A DNA stretch of 64,000 nt from Todiramphus chloris collaris (GCA_025345505.1 JANVCC010000047.1:6163019-6227018), one strand, 5' to 3'. Positions 24,601-33,999 are shown, counted from the stretch's first letter. Numbers and translations are program-made. The notes: generated from the sequence alone by a model not told the origin.

Positions 24601-27196
24601 ACTGCAAACTCTACCAAAACTCTGCCACGCAAACACAATGCAAGTAGCAGCATATGTCTTCTCATCAGCTTCCAAGAGGCCCTAGAGCAAATGAGGATGT
24701 CCCTAAAGACATGTCTGATTGATCCCACCACAGTGAAGACTAAATGTATCTAACCAGAACCCCTTGAGTACTTTGGGAAGCAGCACTCTATGGTGACACC
24801 ACCCGGGTTACCACAGCTGAGGAGCCTTCCTGTGCAAACAACCCCATAGCACCCTGCTTAGAAAGAGCTCAGGGGCTTTAACCACTCACATAACACAAAC
24901 ATCTCCAAAACACAATGGTCCACCATGGCGCCAGCCTCAGAGGAGCCTCAGGAAGCCCCAAGCACTCTGTGAGCTTTTCTCCTCCTTATTTCAGTTACCA
25001 TGTGAAAAGCACATTACAGCTTCTTGCATGGCTCCAATTTAGGAAAACATCTAACTATAAGAAATAATTTCACAATCTGTGATTTTCATAGGAGGCAAGA
25101 GACAGCCTTGCCCATCAGACCTCTTCCTCTGTACAGATGCATGCTGCATGTCCCAGCTCAGCTCTTGGGATGAAATCCAGTTTTAAACTTGGAATTTCTG
25201 GTTTATGGTATGCCAACTTCCTTCACAGATTGAGCTCACTTACTTGGTTTTGGTAAAACTTTTAGGTTTACTTTATGTAGATGACCTTTTACACCAGCTA
25301 GGACAAATAACATCAACTGTAGAGCCATTGAGTCAAATACCTTCAGAATAAAGCTCCCAGTGAATCTTACTATAAAATGACCTGCAAGAGAATTTGGGTT
25401 TTGGGTATGTTGGGAGGCATGAGGGCTGGTCATTTACTTCTGTGTTGGTCAGCACTGATCCATTCAGGTCCCCTTTTCTTGATAGAATCATAGAATCACA
25501 GAATTGTCAGGGCTGGAGGGGACCTTAAAGATCATCTGGTTCCAACCCCCCTGCTATGGACAGGGACACCTCCCACTAGAGCAGGTTGCTCAGAGCCCCA
25601 TCAATCTTGGCCTTAAAAACTTCCAGGGATGGGGCAAGTGCACGTTGGTAAGAATCTCTATTTGCCTTCCATAGGTGCTGTCCGTTTGGCTTTCCCCAAC
25701 TTTTTACACTTGGTGGAAAAATAAAACTTCATGTGCCTTAAGCACCTTTGAAATGCAGGCAGCTTGGGACTGCAGAATCTGCAGCACTTCTATGTGTGAT
25801 ACTGTGGCCACCAGTTAGATAAGAGAAAAAGCATCTCTCTGTAGTTCAGCAGGACTTTATAATTCATGCAAAGAAAGGACAGGTAGTACAGGAAGATAAT
25901 GCAGCTGTGGCGCTTTCTAAATTTTCCAAATGGAACTAATGATTTCATTAGCTTTCCAGTGTTAACAGATGTTGAAAAATTAGGAAAAGTACATTATAAA
26001 CAGCCCTACTCATGGATTAATACAGATGCTAATAAAACATGAGTCAAGTTTTATTGTTTCCTCTTTTATCTATCTTCTAATATAACCAACCAGGCTTTAT
26101 CTGTAAAGGACTGTCTGGAATTTATGAAAAGCTCTGCTTAATCTCTGGCTGGGATATGCAGCCATCAGTTTTCTTCAACTGAGTTTGTGTGTGTGTGTGT
26201 GTGTTCTGGGTGAGAAGCAGTTACATTGAAGATGTAAAATGATGCAAATAGATTCTCTGGCCACACCTGTACAACAAAAAATTGCTTTAAGAATCATAGA
26301 ATGGTAGGGATTGGAAGGGACCTCTGGACATCATCAAGTCCAACCCCCCTGCCAGTGCAGGAACACCCAGGGCAGGCCACACAGGAACACATCCAGGCAG
26401 GTTTTTAAAGTCTCCCAAGAAGGAGACTCCACAACCTCCCCGTACAGCCTGTTCTAGGCTCTGTCACTCTCACAGTGAAGAAGTTTTTCCTCATGTTGAG
26501 GTGGAACTTCTTGTGTTCCACTTTGTGACCATTGCCCCTCGTCCTATCCCAAGACACCACTGAAAAGAGCCCAGCCCCTTCTACTTGACACCCACCCTGC
26601 AGATATTTGTAAACATTCATAAGATCCCAAAGTGACTGAACAAGCAGAGCCAATTCTGATTTGTCAGGTAGACTCCAATCCACATGTTATCTTTGCTTCT
26701 GTGTTCATTCCTCTGATGATAGCTTCTCTCCTCCTCTCTCGCAGTAAATCACATGAAGGTCACTCCCATGGATATATCCACAGCCTCTCTGCTCAACGTC
26801 TTCAACGGGAACGAGTGCGGAGCACAAGGGTCCTGGCAAGTTGGGGTTCAGCAAGACGTCACCCACACGAACGGCTGTATCGCGCTCGGCATCCGCCTAC
26901 CTCACACTGAGTACGAAATCTTCAAAATGGAGCAGGATGCCCGGGGCAGGTACTTGCTCTACAACGGCCAGAGACCGAGCGATGGGTCCAGCCCCGACCG
27001 ACCGGAGAAAAGAGCCACTTCCTACCAGATGCCTTTAATTCAATGCGCTTCGTCAGTACCCAGAGCTGAAGAGTCACCGGAGGAGAATAAAGTAAGGCTG
27101 TATAGCAGCAGGGCTCCGGAAAAATATCCCAGCGCTCCAGCTCTTGCTTTGGTGATGTTTATTTGTACTGTGTCATACTGGGACATTCTCAGCTAG
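552..27196 (+). CDS. APCDD1: APCDD1, Wnt-pathway inhibitor glycoprotein (five coding exons)
   Basis: APCDD1 is a surface or secreted glycoprotein that dampens canonical Wnt signalling by binding Wnt ligands and LRP5/6. The CDS is join(552-609, 9995-10178, 11866-12397, 23864-24185, 26745-27196), 1548 nt, 515 aa; every junction is GT-AG and keeps frame. Residues 1-26 form a signal peptide with probable cleavage after GSA. Two homologous APCDDC-type regions follow: residues 74-145 ([12 protein letters not shown] to GGTEADY) and 292-364 ([12 protein letters not shown] to GGTEFVF). Sequons are visible at N100, N168 and N319, and cysteines are frequent. A weak hydrophobic stretch at about 496-514 ends the protein with almost no cytoplasmic tail. 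There is no frameshift or premature stop. Introns are 9.4, 1.7, 11.5 and 2.6 kb. Confidence 0.96.
895..1045 (-). mobile_element. CR1 LINE 3'-end fragment
   Basis: The + strand opens with CATAGAATTGTAGAAGA and GGTTGGAAGGGA, the inverted CR1 3' end, and continues with the CR1 stretch resembling GGCCCAGAACCCGGTCCAGC. It is diverged and 5' truncated. Confidence 0.7.
3305..3665 (-). mobile_element. CR1 LINE fragment
   Basis: Reads TCATAGAGTGCTTTGGGTTGG, then the CR1 landmarks CTGCAACTAGAGCAGG, GGGCAACCTGGGACAG and a remnant of the sequence that decodes as inverted CR1 terminal UTR. About 360 bp, 5' truncated, antisense to APCDD1. Confidence 0.9.
6601..6845 (-). mobile_element. CR1 LINE fragment (subfamily with AACCATTAACTTAGCACTGC)
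   Basis: Opens TCATAGAATCACTTTGG and contains GGGCACCACTAAACC, ATGGGGACTCC and GGGCAGCCTGGGACAGG, marking a different CR1 subfamily from the copy at 3305. The same subfamily recurs at 17608, 23578 and 32537. Confidence 0.9.
8425..8990 (-). mobile_element. CR1 LINE fragment interrupted by an opposite-strand CR1 piece
   Basis: The inverted 3' end occupies 8425-8495 (GGTTTGGGTTGGGAGGGACC through CCCCTGCAGTGAGAAGGGA), and the same element resumes at about 8719 (CATCTGCAACTAGAGCAGG) and runs to about 8990. The two parts are contiguous in other CR1 copies of this window; the gap is filled by a + strand CR1 segment. Confidence 0.85.
8497..8718 (+). mobile_element. CR1 internal fragment inserted in a minus-strand CR1
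   Basis: Reads in the CR1 sense direction: AGTCCAGCAAAGCCTACAAA, GATGCTGAGGGGACTGGAGC, GATCTGATCAATGCTGATC, GACAAGGGGCAATGGGCAC. It lacks the CR1 3' end as well as the 5' end, unlike an ordinary LINE insertion. Confidence 0.8.
9995..10178 (+). CDS. APCDD1: APCDD1 coding exon 2
   Basis: Encodes residues 20-80 and two bases of codon 81, from [11 protein letters not shown] to IEGHWVST. The acceptor is TCTCTCCTAG|GGCTGG and the donor is ACTGG|GTAAGG. It holds the end of the signal peptide and the start of the first APCDDC repeat (from residue 74). The histidine-rich [13 protein letters not shown] segment matches the vertebrate protein. Confidence 0.95.
10179..11865 (+). other. APCDD1: APCDD1 intron 2
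   Basis: A 1.7-kb intron (GTAAGG to CTTCCCACAG). One CR1 copy lies at 11275-11600; the rest is AT-rich unique sequence with nothing I can assign. Confidence 0.88.
11275..11600 (-). mobile_element. CR1 LINE fragment
   Basis: Begins CATAGCATCATAGAATGGTT and carries CTGCAACTAGAGCAGGTTGC, CCTCCCTGGGCAACCTGTTC and AAACAGGCCCTCCCCAGC. Antisense to APCDD1. The preceding 60 bases contain three degenerate TAGACTCATA-like units that may extend its tail. Confidence 0.9.
11866..12397 (+). CDS. APCDD1: APCDD1 coding exon 3 (first APCDDC region)
   Basis: The largest coding exon (532 nt): residues 81-258, from [18 protein letters not shown] to [10 protein letters not shown]. The acceptor is CCCACAG|CTGCGAAG; the donor AAG|GTACGT ends on a codon boundary. 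It contains sequons at N100 (NNT) and N168 (NHT), CECTKA and the conserved block [18 protein letters not shown]. Reading through the donor would add only nine codons before a stop. Confidence 0.96.
12512..13150 (-). mobile_element. Longer CR1 LINE fragment (about 640 bp)
   Basis: Starts ATCACAGAATCCCCGCATGG with CTCCATCCAGCAGGGTCACC and continues through CTCTTGCTCAGCATTGATC to TTGGCTTTCTTGGCCACAAG. The minus-strand translation around 12943-13137 ([27 protein letters not shown]) is the C-terminal part of the CR1 ORF2 reverse-transcriptase protein, broken by stops and frameshifts. Confidence 0.92.
17608..17840 (-). mobile_element. CR1 LINE fragment
   Basis: Opens CATAGAATCACAGAATTG, then AACCGTTAACCCAACACTGC and GGGCAGCCTGGGACAGGCC. 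Same subfamily as the copy at 6601. Confidence 0.9.
18638..18864 (-). mobile_element. CR1 LINE fragment
   Basis: Opens TTACAGAATCCCTGCATGG and includes CTCCATCCAGCAGGGTCACC and GGAGACTCCACAACCTCTC. Same subfamily as the element at 12512. Its two strands produce several overlapping ORFs of 60-110 codons that are not genes. Confidence 0.9.
20175..20325 (+). mobile_element. CR1 LINE 3'-end fragment, sense orientation
   Basis: Reads AAGGTCAAGTTGGACAGGGC, GATGTTCCTGCTCAGTGCAG, GGGGTTGGACTGGGG and AAAGGTCCCTTCCAAACC, ending near a degenerate GGTTCTGTG. One of the few + strand CR1 copies. Confidence 0.82.
21856..21935 (-). mobile_element. Very short CR1 3' tip
   Basis: About 80 bp: CAGAATCATAGAACCATAG, GGTTTGGATTGGAAGGGACC, ATCTAGTTCCACCCCCT, then a (TTTA)n run at 21943-21957. 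Confidence 0.85.
22528..22745 (-). mobile_element. CR1 LINE fragment lacking its octamer tail
   Basis: Starts AGAATGTTTTGGGCTGGAAG and contains CAGAGCAGGTTGCTCAGAGC and CACCTCTCTGGGCAACCTGG. It ends at CTAGGGTAAA, directly beside a fragment in the opposite orientation. Confidence 0.85.
22760..22866 (+). mobile_element. Diverged CR1 3'-end fragment, sense orientation
   Basis: CTGGGCAACAGCCCTGC, ATGTTGGACTTGGTGACC and CAGAGGGTCTTTTCACCCC resemble the CR1 3' terminus in sense. It is diverged and short. Confidence 0.55.
23578..23826 (-). mobile_element. CR1 LINE fragment next to the exon 4 acceptor
   Basis: Opens CAGAATCATAGAATCATTTT, then AACCATTAACTTAGCACTGC and ATCCAACCTAAACCTCCCC, ending about 37 bp before exon 4. 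Same subfamily as the copy at 6601. Confidence 0.9.
23864..24185 (+). CDS. APCDD1: APCDD1 coding exon 4 (second APCDDC region)
   Basis: Encodes residues 259-365 plus one base: [19 protein letters not shown] to GGTEFVFK. The acceptor is TTCATTTCAG|AACCAC and the donor AAAG|GTAGGG. A branch-point-like CTAAC at 23834-23838 lies about 26 bases upstream. The exon has a sequon at N319 and repeats the architecture of the first domain. Confidence 0.96.
25484..25648 (-). mobile_element. CR1 LINE fragment
   Basis: Opens GATAGAATCATAGAATCACA and contains GGGACACCTCCCACTAGAGC, then stops after CTTCCAGGGATGGGGC. Confidence 0.9.
26187..26204. repeat. (GT)9 microsatellite
   Basis: Nine uninterrupted GT units within APCDD1 intron 4; likely length-polymorphic. 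Confidence 0.9.
26291..26645 (-). mobile_element. CR1 LINE fragment
   Basis: Opens GAATCATAGAATGGTAGGG and carries CCACACAGGAACACATCCAG, GAAGAAGTTTTTCCTCATG and TTGAGGTGGAACTTC. It ends about 100 bp before exon 5. Same subfamily as the copy at 48473. Confidence 0.9.
26745..27196 (+). CDS. APCDD1: APCDD1 coding exon 5 (C-terminus)
   Basis: Encodes residues 366-515 and stop TAG at 27194. The acceptor is CTCTCTCGCAG|TAAATC. It opens [10 protein letters not shown] and runs through [35 protein letters not shown] and [13 protein letters not shown]. After about residue 465 the sequence diverges from the mammalian protein as I recall it, and it ends in a hydrophobic stretch ([16 protein letters not shown]). 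Confidence 0.95.
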
Positions 27197-27462
27197 AAGT
27201 GGAAAAAAACCCTTCTTTTTCATGACTACCAAGCCAGGATTCCACCAGACTGGGGGTTGTTTTCCTTCCGAAAGAAAAGGACATTTATTTCCTTGATGCA
27301 CTTGAATGCCTGAGAACTGTTGTTCTTTTCCTTACTTCCCCCCTCCTCCTCGAATCCCGAACGGCACTCGTTTGATGTTTGTGCTTTGAACTTCATCCAG
27401 TCTGATCCCTGGCCTGACATGACTGCACATAAGTAATTGCACTTTAGGACTGCAGATTTTTT

Positions 27463-27481
27463 GGGGGGCGGGAGGGGGGGG
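27463..27481 (+). promoter_or_regulatory. G-quadruplex-capable G-run in the 3' UTR
   Basis: Six G, then C, three G, A and eight G: enough for four G-tracts with one-base loops. It would lie in the APCDD1 transcript about 265 bases after the stop. Confidence 0.5.
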
Positions 27482-28230
27482 TGTCTCCTTTTATTATTAT
27501 TTTTTAACTGCTGGGGTGAACGTTAATGATCCTGCTTCAGTCGTCTCTCCCATCTCCTACCGTGTGTTGTGGTACTTTTCTCCCCAGCGCCCGGTTTCTC
27601 ATCAGAATTTAGCTCTGGGGAAGGGCTCAGTGTCGTGCCAGTCTCTGTGATAGCAGCTGCCCCTCTCTGACTTCACAGCTCTGATGTAGATATGTATATA
27701 AGGAGGAAACCCACAAAGATTTATCTTGGCATGATCTCACAACTCGCAACACAAAAAGAAATGGCAAATCAACGGCCCTCGGTTCCAAGAGCGCTAAACG
27801 CTTGATACTGCCAATTAAAAAAATATTCCAAGTCATTTGAAGCTATTTTTACAATCATTACGTTGTAAAAAAATAACCAGTGGTTGAATATGTTCTCATT
27901 CAGTTTCCTTAGCTACGTAATTACTTCGAGGCCTCCCTTTGTATCTAGCAAGCAGTTACAGCCCCCTCAAAGCCAGGCAGAAGCAGTGATTTTTCTTTCA
28001 GAAGCTCAGGATGCAGGTGAGCTGATGATACCAGGCTGCAGAGACTTCTTTCGTTCTCCTACTCCTAAGGCCTTACGTGCTCCGCGTGCAGTGTTTGTGC
28101 CTTGGATTTTGTGTCATCCGGGTGGGCGAAGTACAGAAGCAAGCGGGGTCTAATGTGTTCTGCAACCCTCTTTAGCGGCGTGTTTTTAGTGATAGGACCT
28201 CACGCCGTGATTTCTAGTACAGCAAGAGAG

Positions 28231-28313
28231 CATAGAATCATAGAATGGTTTTGGTTGGAAGGTACCTTAAAGATCATCTAGTTCCAGCCTCGCTGCCATG
28301 GGCAGGGACACAA
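28231..28313 (-). mobile_element. Short CR1 3' tip
   Basis: CATAGAATCATAGAATGGTT, GGTTGGAAGGTACC and CTGCCATGGGCAGGGACAC, then truncated. It lies in the putative APCDD1 3' UTR. Confidence 0.88.
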
Positions 28314-30637
28314 AGCATCTGGAAACACACCCGCACTCATCTGATAGAGGGAGGCTGGCCCAGTCGTACCAGAGGGAGGAGCAAGAGTTGCACAAATGAA
28401 ACCACGCCCTCCCTTTTCTCCTTGCTGGGCTGTCCCAACACATACCATGGTTTCACAGAGCTTAAATGGGCATTGGTTTGGGAAGGTGGACAGACACAGC
28501 CCTCAGTGAGTACTCCTTAGCAAGAACCTGCCCTGGAAACCTTCAGGTTTCCCCCCGTGGCAAATACATCCTTATGCACACTGCTGCGAATTGGAGCAGT
28601 AAAGGAGATATTTAAGGCCACCAAGGAGGTACAAGCTCATGGATGAGCCATGCTCCTCTGCTTTAATGGAGAACAAGCCGGGGGCACAGCTTAACCTTGA
28701 GGCATTGGGGCTGTGGCTTTTAGTGCTAGATACGCATGTTTTGGCTCATGGGAGGAGCAGGAACCCTTTAAGAAACATAATGAGTAAAGTCATAATGTTT
28801 CTTCATCAGTATCAATAACTTCTAGCTGCCCAGAGAGGAAAAAAAAAAGCTTTTAATGTGTTGTTTTCAGCATCATAGGAAAAGTATGTGTTGAATGAAG
28901 GTCTTTCAGCTGGTATCAGCCTTGGATGTGAATTTCCTCTGAGTTGGAACAAAATCAGTTCACCTGCTTTTGAGACCACAGGAAGGGGGGAAGGAAGTCA
29001 TAGACTTCACTGCCAGGTCAGATCCCACCTTCCCCATATCATCCTCAGACAGATGAAAAGTCACAGAAAACTCTGACACAGAGTCAGGAATGGAGCTCAG
29101 GATGGCTCAGTAATCACCAGAGAAAATGTTCAGTCATCCATCTGGTATTAGACCATCCTTCAGCCCGCTGGAAGGAGCTGAAAGCCAACTCACCCTGCTG
29201 AATCGAGCCCTTTGAACACCACCACTGCCCCATGAGGTGGTCCTATCTCTGGAAAAATCTCAGTGGCCAGGAGCTGTAAGACCCTGTTCGTTTCCCTCTG
29301 CAAGTGTCACACACAGTTCGGTCCCAGCTGAAACCTGCACGTGTTTGCGATGCACACTGAAGCAGAGAGCCCAGGAATCACTCCACAGAGTGATGTTCTG
29401 TGCTCATCAGGGTAATGATCTACAGCTAATTAGTGCTTTATGGCTCCTCTGTAAATTGCCTAACGTCAGAAATATCGCAACACCTTCGAGAGCAAGACCT
29501 TACCTCCAAAGAGCACATTTGAGTGCTGCTTTGAGGCACAGACTTGCAAAATTCTAGGTTTTCCAAGGCTCCACTAAATGCAAATGTGACTCGGTGTAAA
29601 AATTGTACAAGAGCTGCACTTGTTTTCTTTCTTATCACCTAGAGATAGTTCAAAAGGAAGTATTTGAAAAAGGCCTTCATAATGCATTACGAGAAATCTG
29701 ACTGCAGACTCCTGTAGTTTAGTCGTAGTGTTGACCAGAAACAGAATTTTTTGATCTGGGTTCTTAGCATGTGCTCCACCAGCTTCCCTCCATGTGCCTA
29801 TACATTTTTTTTCTTTATTTTTCTGTTAACCAATACAAATCAAGCTGGACAAAGATGTAAGTCAGTCCCCAGAGTACATAGTTTATTTGCAAGTCCACGT
29901 TCTCTGCAAGTCTTCTCTGAGGTTAAAGGCATACAACCAGGAGCTGAGCTCCCTTCATCTTTTGGTTTCATCACGCACTGAATTAACAGCCCCACAGCCC
30001 CATGTATGTTTGTGATGCAATATATTCTGTTCATTTCTCCAGCCTGACCTCATGTGCTGGCAGCCCCGGCTCCTAAAGAAGTGAAGCCGCAAGTGGTTTA
30101 GCAGTGGAAGACCTACAAACTGAGTGATTTGTCCCATACTGAAATGAAGAAGCTTGAAAAAAACCCAAACAAATTCATGTTGGTATCTTCAATAACTGCC
30201 AACTTTGACAGGTTGACAGGTGAAAGTTTTCCCCTTGGTAATATCCTACTCAAAGGACCACCTGACGGAAGAAAGGGTGACCTGAAGAAGTTTTGGGGCA
30301 AATTGTTTTAACGGGTTCTATTTAAGAAATGGGACAAAAGGGATCAGAACAATCAAAACAAGTGTCCTTGCTCAGTTTTTATACTGTTTACATATTGTGC
30401 CTGGGGGTGGGATGTCATTTCTACGAGGAGAAGTCCGTATTTCAAGATATAATGTCTGTCTTGCTTGAGTTGGAGTGTGCTTGCTTAAAGTGCAGGATTT
30501 TATTACCAAAAAAAAAAACAAAAACAAAAAGCAAACCTTTTTATTTTTGTAAAGTTATAGAAGGTATTTTTCTTCTCAACTATGTTCCAGATGAAACTGC
30601 CGGGGAAATTTAAGCACTTGTTAAAAATATTGATTGA

Positions 30638-30643
30638 AATAAA
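30638..30643 (+). terminator. APCDD1: Candidate APCDD1 polyadenylation signal AATAAA
   Basis: A canonical hexamer, with a T/G-rich stretch (CCTCCTTGTAGTGG) about 40 bases downstream. It gives a 3' UTR of about 3.45 kb. Confidence 0.5.
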
Positions 30644-32536
30644 AAAAGCCTAACTGAACTGAAAAGGATTTCTTTACCTCCTTGTAGTGGAGGCACCCGC
30701 AAAACAGACAACAGTAGCTACGCAAAATACAGATTTATTGTAACCAAAATTACTTGGCATTCCTTCTGACAAGACTGAATTACAAGTTTGGATGTCAGTC
30801 AGAAATACACAACTAATCCCTAAGCTTCAAGGACTATTCTTTCTAGAAAGATGAACCAAAATGTGCACACACTCAGAACCTCCCCACACAAAGGTCCCCA
30901 AAGGTATCACTCACCCAAAAAGGGGTGTGAGGCTCACTCAATCTGCAGGGACTCCTCAATCCACAGAAGTATCCTTGACCAGCATCCTGTAGATCCTAGG
31001 GGAGGGATCACGGCTGACAGGTCCACTTGCTCTTGAGAAGAACCACCTCCATTCAGCTCTTTGGCAGGGCTCCGTTTCTAGCCTAGGCGAGGGTGTGCTG
31101 TGGTCATTCTCATGAGTTGTGGGGGCAAGACCAAGACAAAAGGCGGGTTGAATGCCTGGGCCCTGAGGTATCATTTAACAGCCGTGAGGCACCAAACCGA
31201 TGGTTATCAAGTCTCTGGCAAGCCCAGGGTTTTGTCAGGTTTCTGTCAGGGAGGCCACACCTGCCATACTCTTATAGAAGTTAGTTTTCTGTTCTGTTGA
31301 CTTGCTACATATAAAAAGTTATAGATGTCTTGGAAAGCAATAACCAAAAATCCCTCTGTTGCATAACTTGTGCACAGAAAAGCTCATTTCTTACTCTATA
31401 GATGAGAAAACATTTTTGCTGGAGAACACATCACTGGAAACAGCTGGGATGATTTGAGGTTTCACGGCACATCTTCGGGTTCTCTGAATAAAATGGTGAC
31501 TGGATGTGCCCAGAGTAATGATGGCATTGGCTTGCAAGCAGAGTATGGTCAGAGCAGCTGTGTCAGGACAAAGGGTGCACTTCAACAGAAACCACCTACA
31601 CTTCATAAATGAGATATCAGCAAACAAACCAGCATTACTGCTCTGGTATTGCATCTCACTCGCTTTAAGGGCTACAATCTGGGCAAGGGAGCAGGGAGAG
31701 ATTAGAACAGACTCTTCTCTTAAAAAGGATGTAAAACCTGAAGTGATCTGAGAAGGGGAAACAAGTCACAGGGTAACAAAGGCATCTTTCCTCTGTGCTG
31801 TGCAGTTTCACTCCTGCCTCACTTGTGCACAGAAAGACGAGGTGAAATGCAGTCCACAAGGCTTCCAACACCACAATCAAAAGCTGAGCTCCATCAAAGA
31901 GGAGCTCGGTTTTCAGGAAGCGTGCCCTAAATTACAAGGTACTCCGAACGTGGTAGCCACAGCCTGTGAAAAGGTGGCCTCCCTTCCATACAAAGCACTG
32001 GGCGTGGATGAATTCAAGTATAAATAGATTCTGTGTGGCATAATTTACTCACTCCTGACACTACAGGGAAGGCTAAGTAATAAAACCCAGCACCACTCAT
32101 TCTGAATTTTATTGTTTCATTAATTTTCCCTTCTTACTACAAGTACTTGCCAAGAATTTTTTCCTTCTGGTCTTCTCCTCCAGTGCAATTACTGTTGAAT
32201 TTTTTAATTGATTTGCTGCCAGCGATAAATAACATCAAGGAAATGAAGAAACAGAATTTCCACTTTGCTGCTGAATCAGGCAGAAACATACATGGCTGTG
32301 AGGAATCAAACCACAAGTTCTCTCAAAAAATACCTAAGGAAACAGCACTGTTGGCCTGAGCCATTATTGATGAGGCAGCTTCTCCCCGCTCCTTCACAAG
32401 TCTGCTCCAGGGTATAGGACCAGTCCATCAGATGGATTCTAGCTGTGGTGCTGCCAAGCCCCAAGGACAGTAATTAGAGTCACATCATTTCTTGATTTGA
32501 AAGAGGTCGAAGCCAGTGACTTTGGCAATGTTGAAA

Positions 32537-33060
32537 ATCACAGAATCACTTTGGTTGGAAAAGACCTTTAAGATCATCGAGTCCAGCCATTAACCCAGCA
32601 CTGCCAGGGCACCACTAACCCATGTCCCTCAGCACCACAGCTCCATGGCTTTGAAACCCCTCCAGGGATCATGGGGACTCCACCACTGCCCTGGGCAGCC
32701 TGGGACAGCCCTTGGTAGCCCTTGTGGGGAAGAAATTGTGACTCGGGTAAAACTAAACTTCCTCTGGTGCAACTTGAGGCCATTTTCTCTTGTCCTGTCA
32801 CTTGTTCCTTGTGAGAAGAGCCTGACCCCTCCTGGCTCCAACCTGTCAGGGAGAAGGTCTTTCCCGGGCCTCCTTTTCTCCAGGCTGAACAACTCCATGT
32901 CCCTCAGCTGCTCCTCACCACACTTGTGCTCCAGACCCTTCCCCAGCTCCGTTGCCCTTCTCTGTCCACGCTCCAGCCCCTCGATGTCCTTCTGGGAGTG
33001 AAGGGCCCAAAACTGAACCCAGGATTCGAGGTGGGGCCTCACCAGGGGGACAAGACACTT
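32537..33060 (-). mobile_element. CR1 LINE fragment (about 525 bp)
   Basis: Opens ATCACAGAATCACTTTGG, with AGCCATTAACCCAGCACTGC, and extends to GAGGTGGGGCCTCACCAGGG. The minus-strand translation includes RPHLESWVQFWALHSQKDIE, a degraded CR1 ORF2 C-terminus. Confidence 0.92.
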
Positions 33061-33149
33061 AGTTCTTACATGTCCTCCAGTAACGGGACCTGGCCATGGT
33101 CGCTGCTTCAGAGAAGGCAGACAAGGTTTCCCAAGACCCTTCTCCCCTG

Positions 33150-33404
33150 GGACCCTCGGTCGGGCCGCGGTGTGGGTGCCGGGCGCGGAGGGCGAGGCCG
33201 GGCAGGGCCGGGCGGGGGCTGGAGGCCTGCAGCGGCTGCGCGGGCCCGGGGAGCTGAGGGCCGGGGAGACGTTGCCATCTGCTGGCTAACAGCCGCACAG
33301 CAGCAATTCTCCCGGCGGTTTTCCTCAAGAAGTAACACGGGAATAGAGGCAGGAGAGAGCTGAACCTGCCGGGCTTTAAGGTTCGGTCCCCTTTATGGAG
33401 GACG
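33150..33404 (+). promoter_or_regulatory. Small CpG-rich patch followed by a consensus splice donor
   Basis: Directly after a CR1 copy, 33150-33290 becomes extremely GC and CpG rich (for example GCCGGGCGCGGAGGGCGAGG), unlike the flanks. About 110 bases later comes GGACG|GTAAGT, with donor GT at 33405-33406. This is compatible with a CpG promoter and first exon of an unannotated transcript, possibly noncoding; no downstream acceptor or ORF was identified. Confidence 0.35.
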
Positions 33405-33532
33405 GTAAGTGGCAGCGGTTAAACCGAGGCTCTGTCTGCTTAGTCTGGTTACGGCCATTAATTTAGGCCACTTGAGAGGGTCGAGTAGTAGCTGTGGAAC
33501 GGAGGAGCAGCAGTGAAGTTGGAGGGTGACAC

Positions 33533-33695
33533 CATCATAGAATGGCTTGAGTTGGAAGGGACCTCAAAGATCATCTGGTTCCAAAGCCCCTGCCCTGGAC
33601 AGGGACACCTCCCACTAGAGCAGGTTGCTCAGAGCCCCGTCCAGCCTGGCCCTGAACACTTCCAGGGATGGAATATCCCCAACATCCCTCTTGAA
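33533..33695 (-). mobile_element. CR1 LINE fragment
   Basis: ATCATAGAATGGCTTGAGTT, GGGACACCTCCCACTAGAGC and AACACTTCCAGGGATGG. Same subfamily as 25484. Confidence 0.9.
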
Positions 33696-33883
33696 AGGAT
33701 CATCAAGAATTAACAGGAAACATGTGTTGGTGCTGAAGCCAGTTTCTCTACCAAGCCCATGGTTTTAACATCCAGAAAATAAGACACACCCATCTTTTAG
33801 GGACATTTTACAAGTCTTCCCAAAGGATCAGATTGATGTTACAATTCCATTCCATATGATGCTTTCTCTTTACCACCATCCAT

Positions 33884-33999
33884 GGAATCATGGAATCATA
33901 GAATCACAGAATCATGGAATCATAGAATCACAGAATCATAGAATAAGAAATCATGGAATCGTGGAAGCATGGAATCATAGAATTATGGAATCATGGAAT
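33884..33999. repeat. Expanded CR1 octamer repeat, about 14 units of GGAATCAT type
   Basis: Units vary as GGAATCAT, AGAATCAC and AGAATCAT, with a 24-bp higher-order unit (three octamers) repeated near the left end. Other CR1 tails here have only one to three units. Confidence 0.9.

Larger units (their letters stand above)
24186..26744 (+). other. APCDD1: APCDD1 intron 4
   Basis: A 2.6-kb intron (GTAGGG to CTCTCTCGCAG) with CR1 fragments at 25484 and 26291 and a short GT microsatellite at 26187. I see nothing else assignable. Confidence 0.87.
27197..30660 (+). other. APCDD1: APCDD1 3' UTR (maximal extent)
   Basis: From the stop codon to just after the AATAAA at 30638. An earlier ATTAAA at 27814-27819 could give a short UTR of about 0.65 kb. 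It includes a G-run at 27463 and a CR1 tip at 28231. No other gene is visible in the interval. Which end is used cannot be decided from sequence. Confidence 0.55.

Noticed and set aside
32926-33363. 145-codon + strand ORF over the CpG patch
   Set aside because: Half of it is antisense CR1 and the rest is low-complexity Gly/Arg/Ala from GC-rich DNA.
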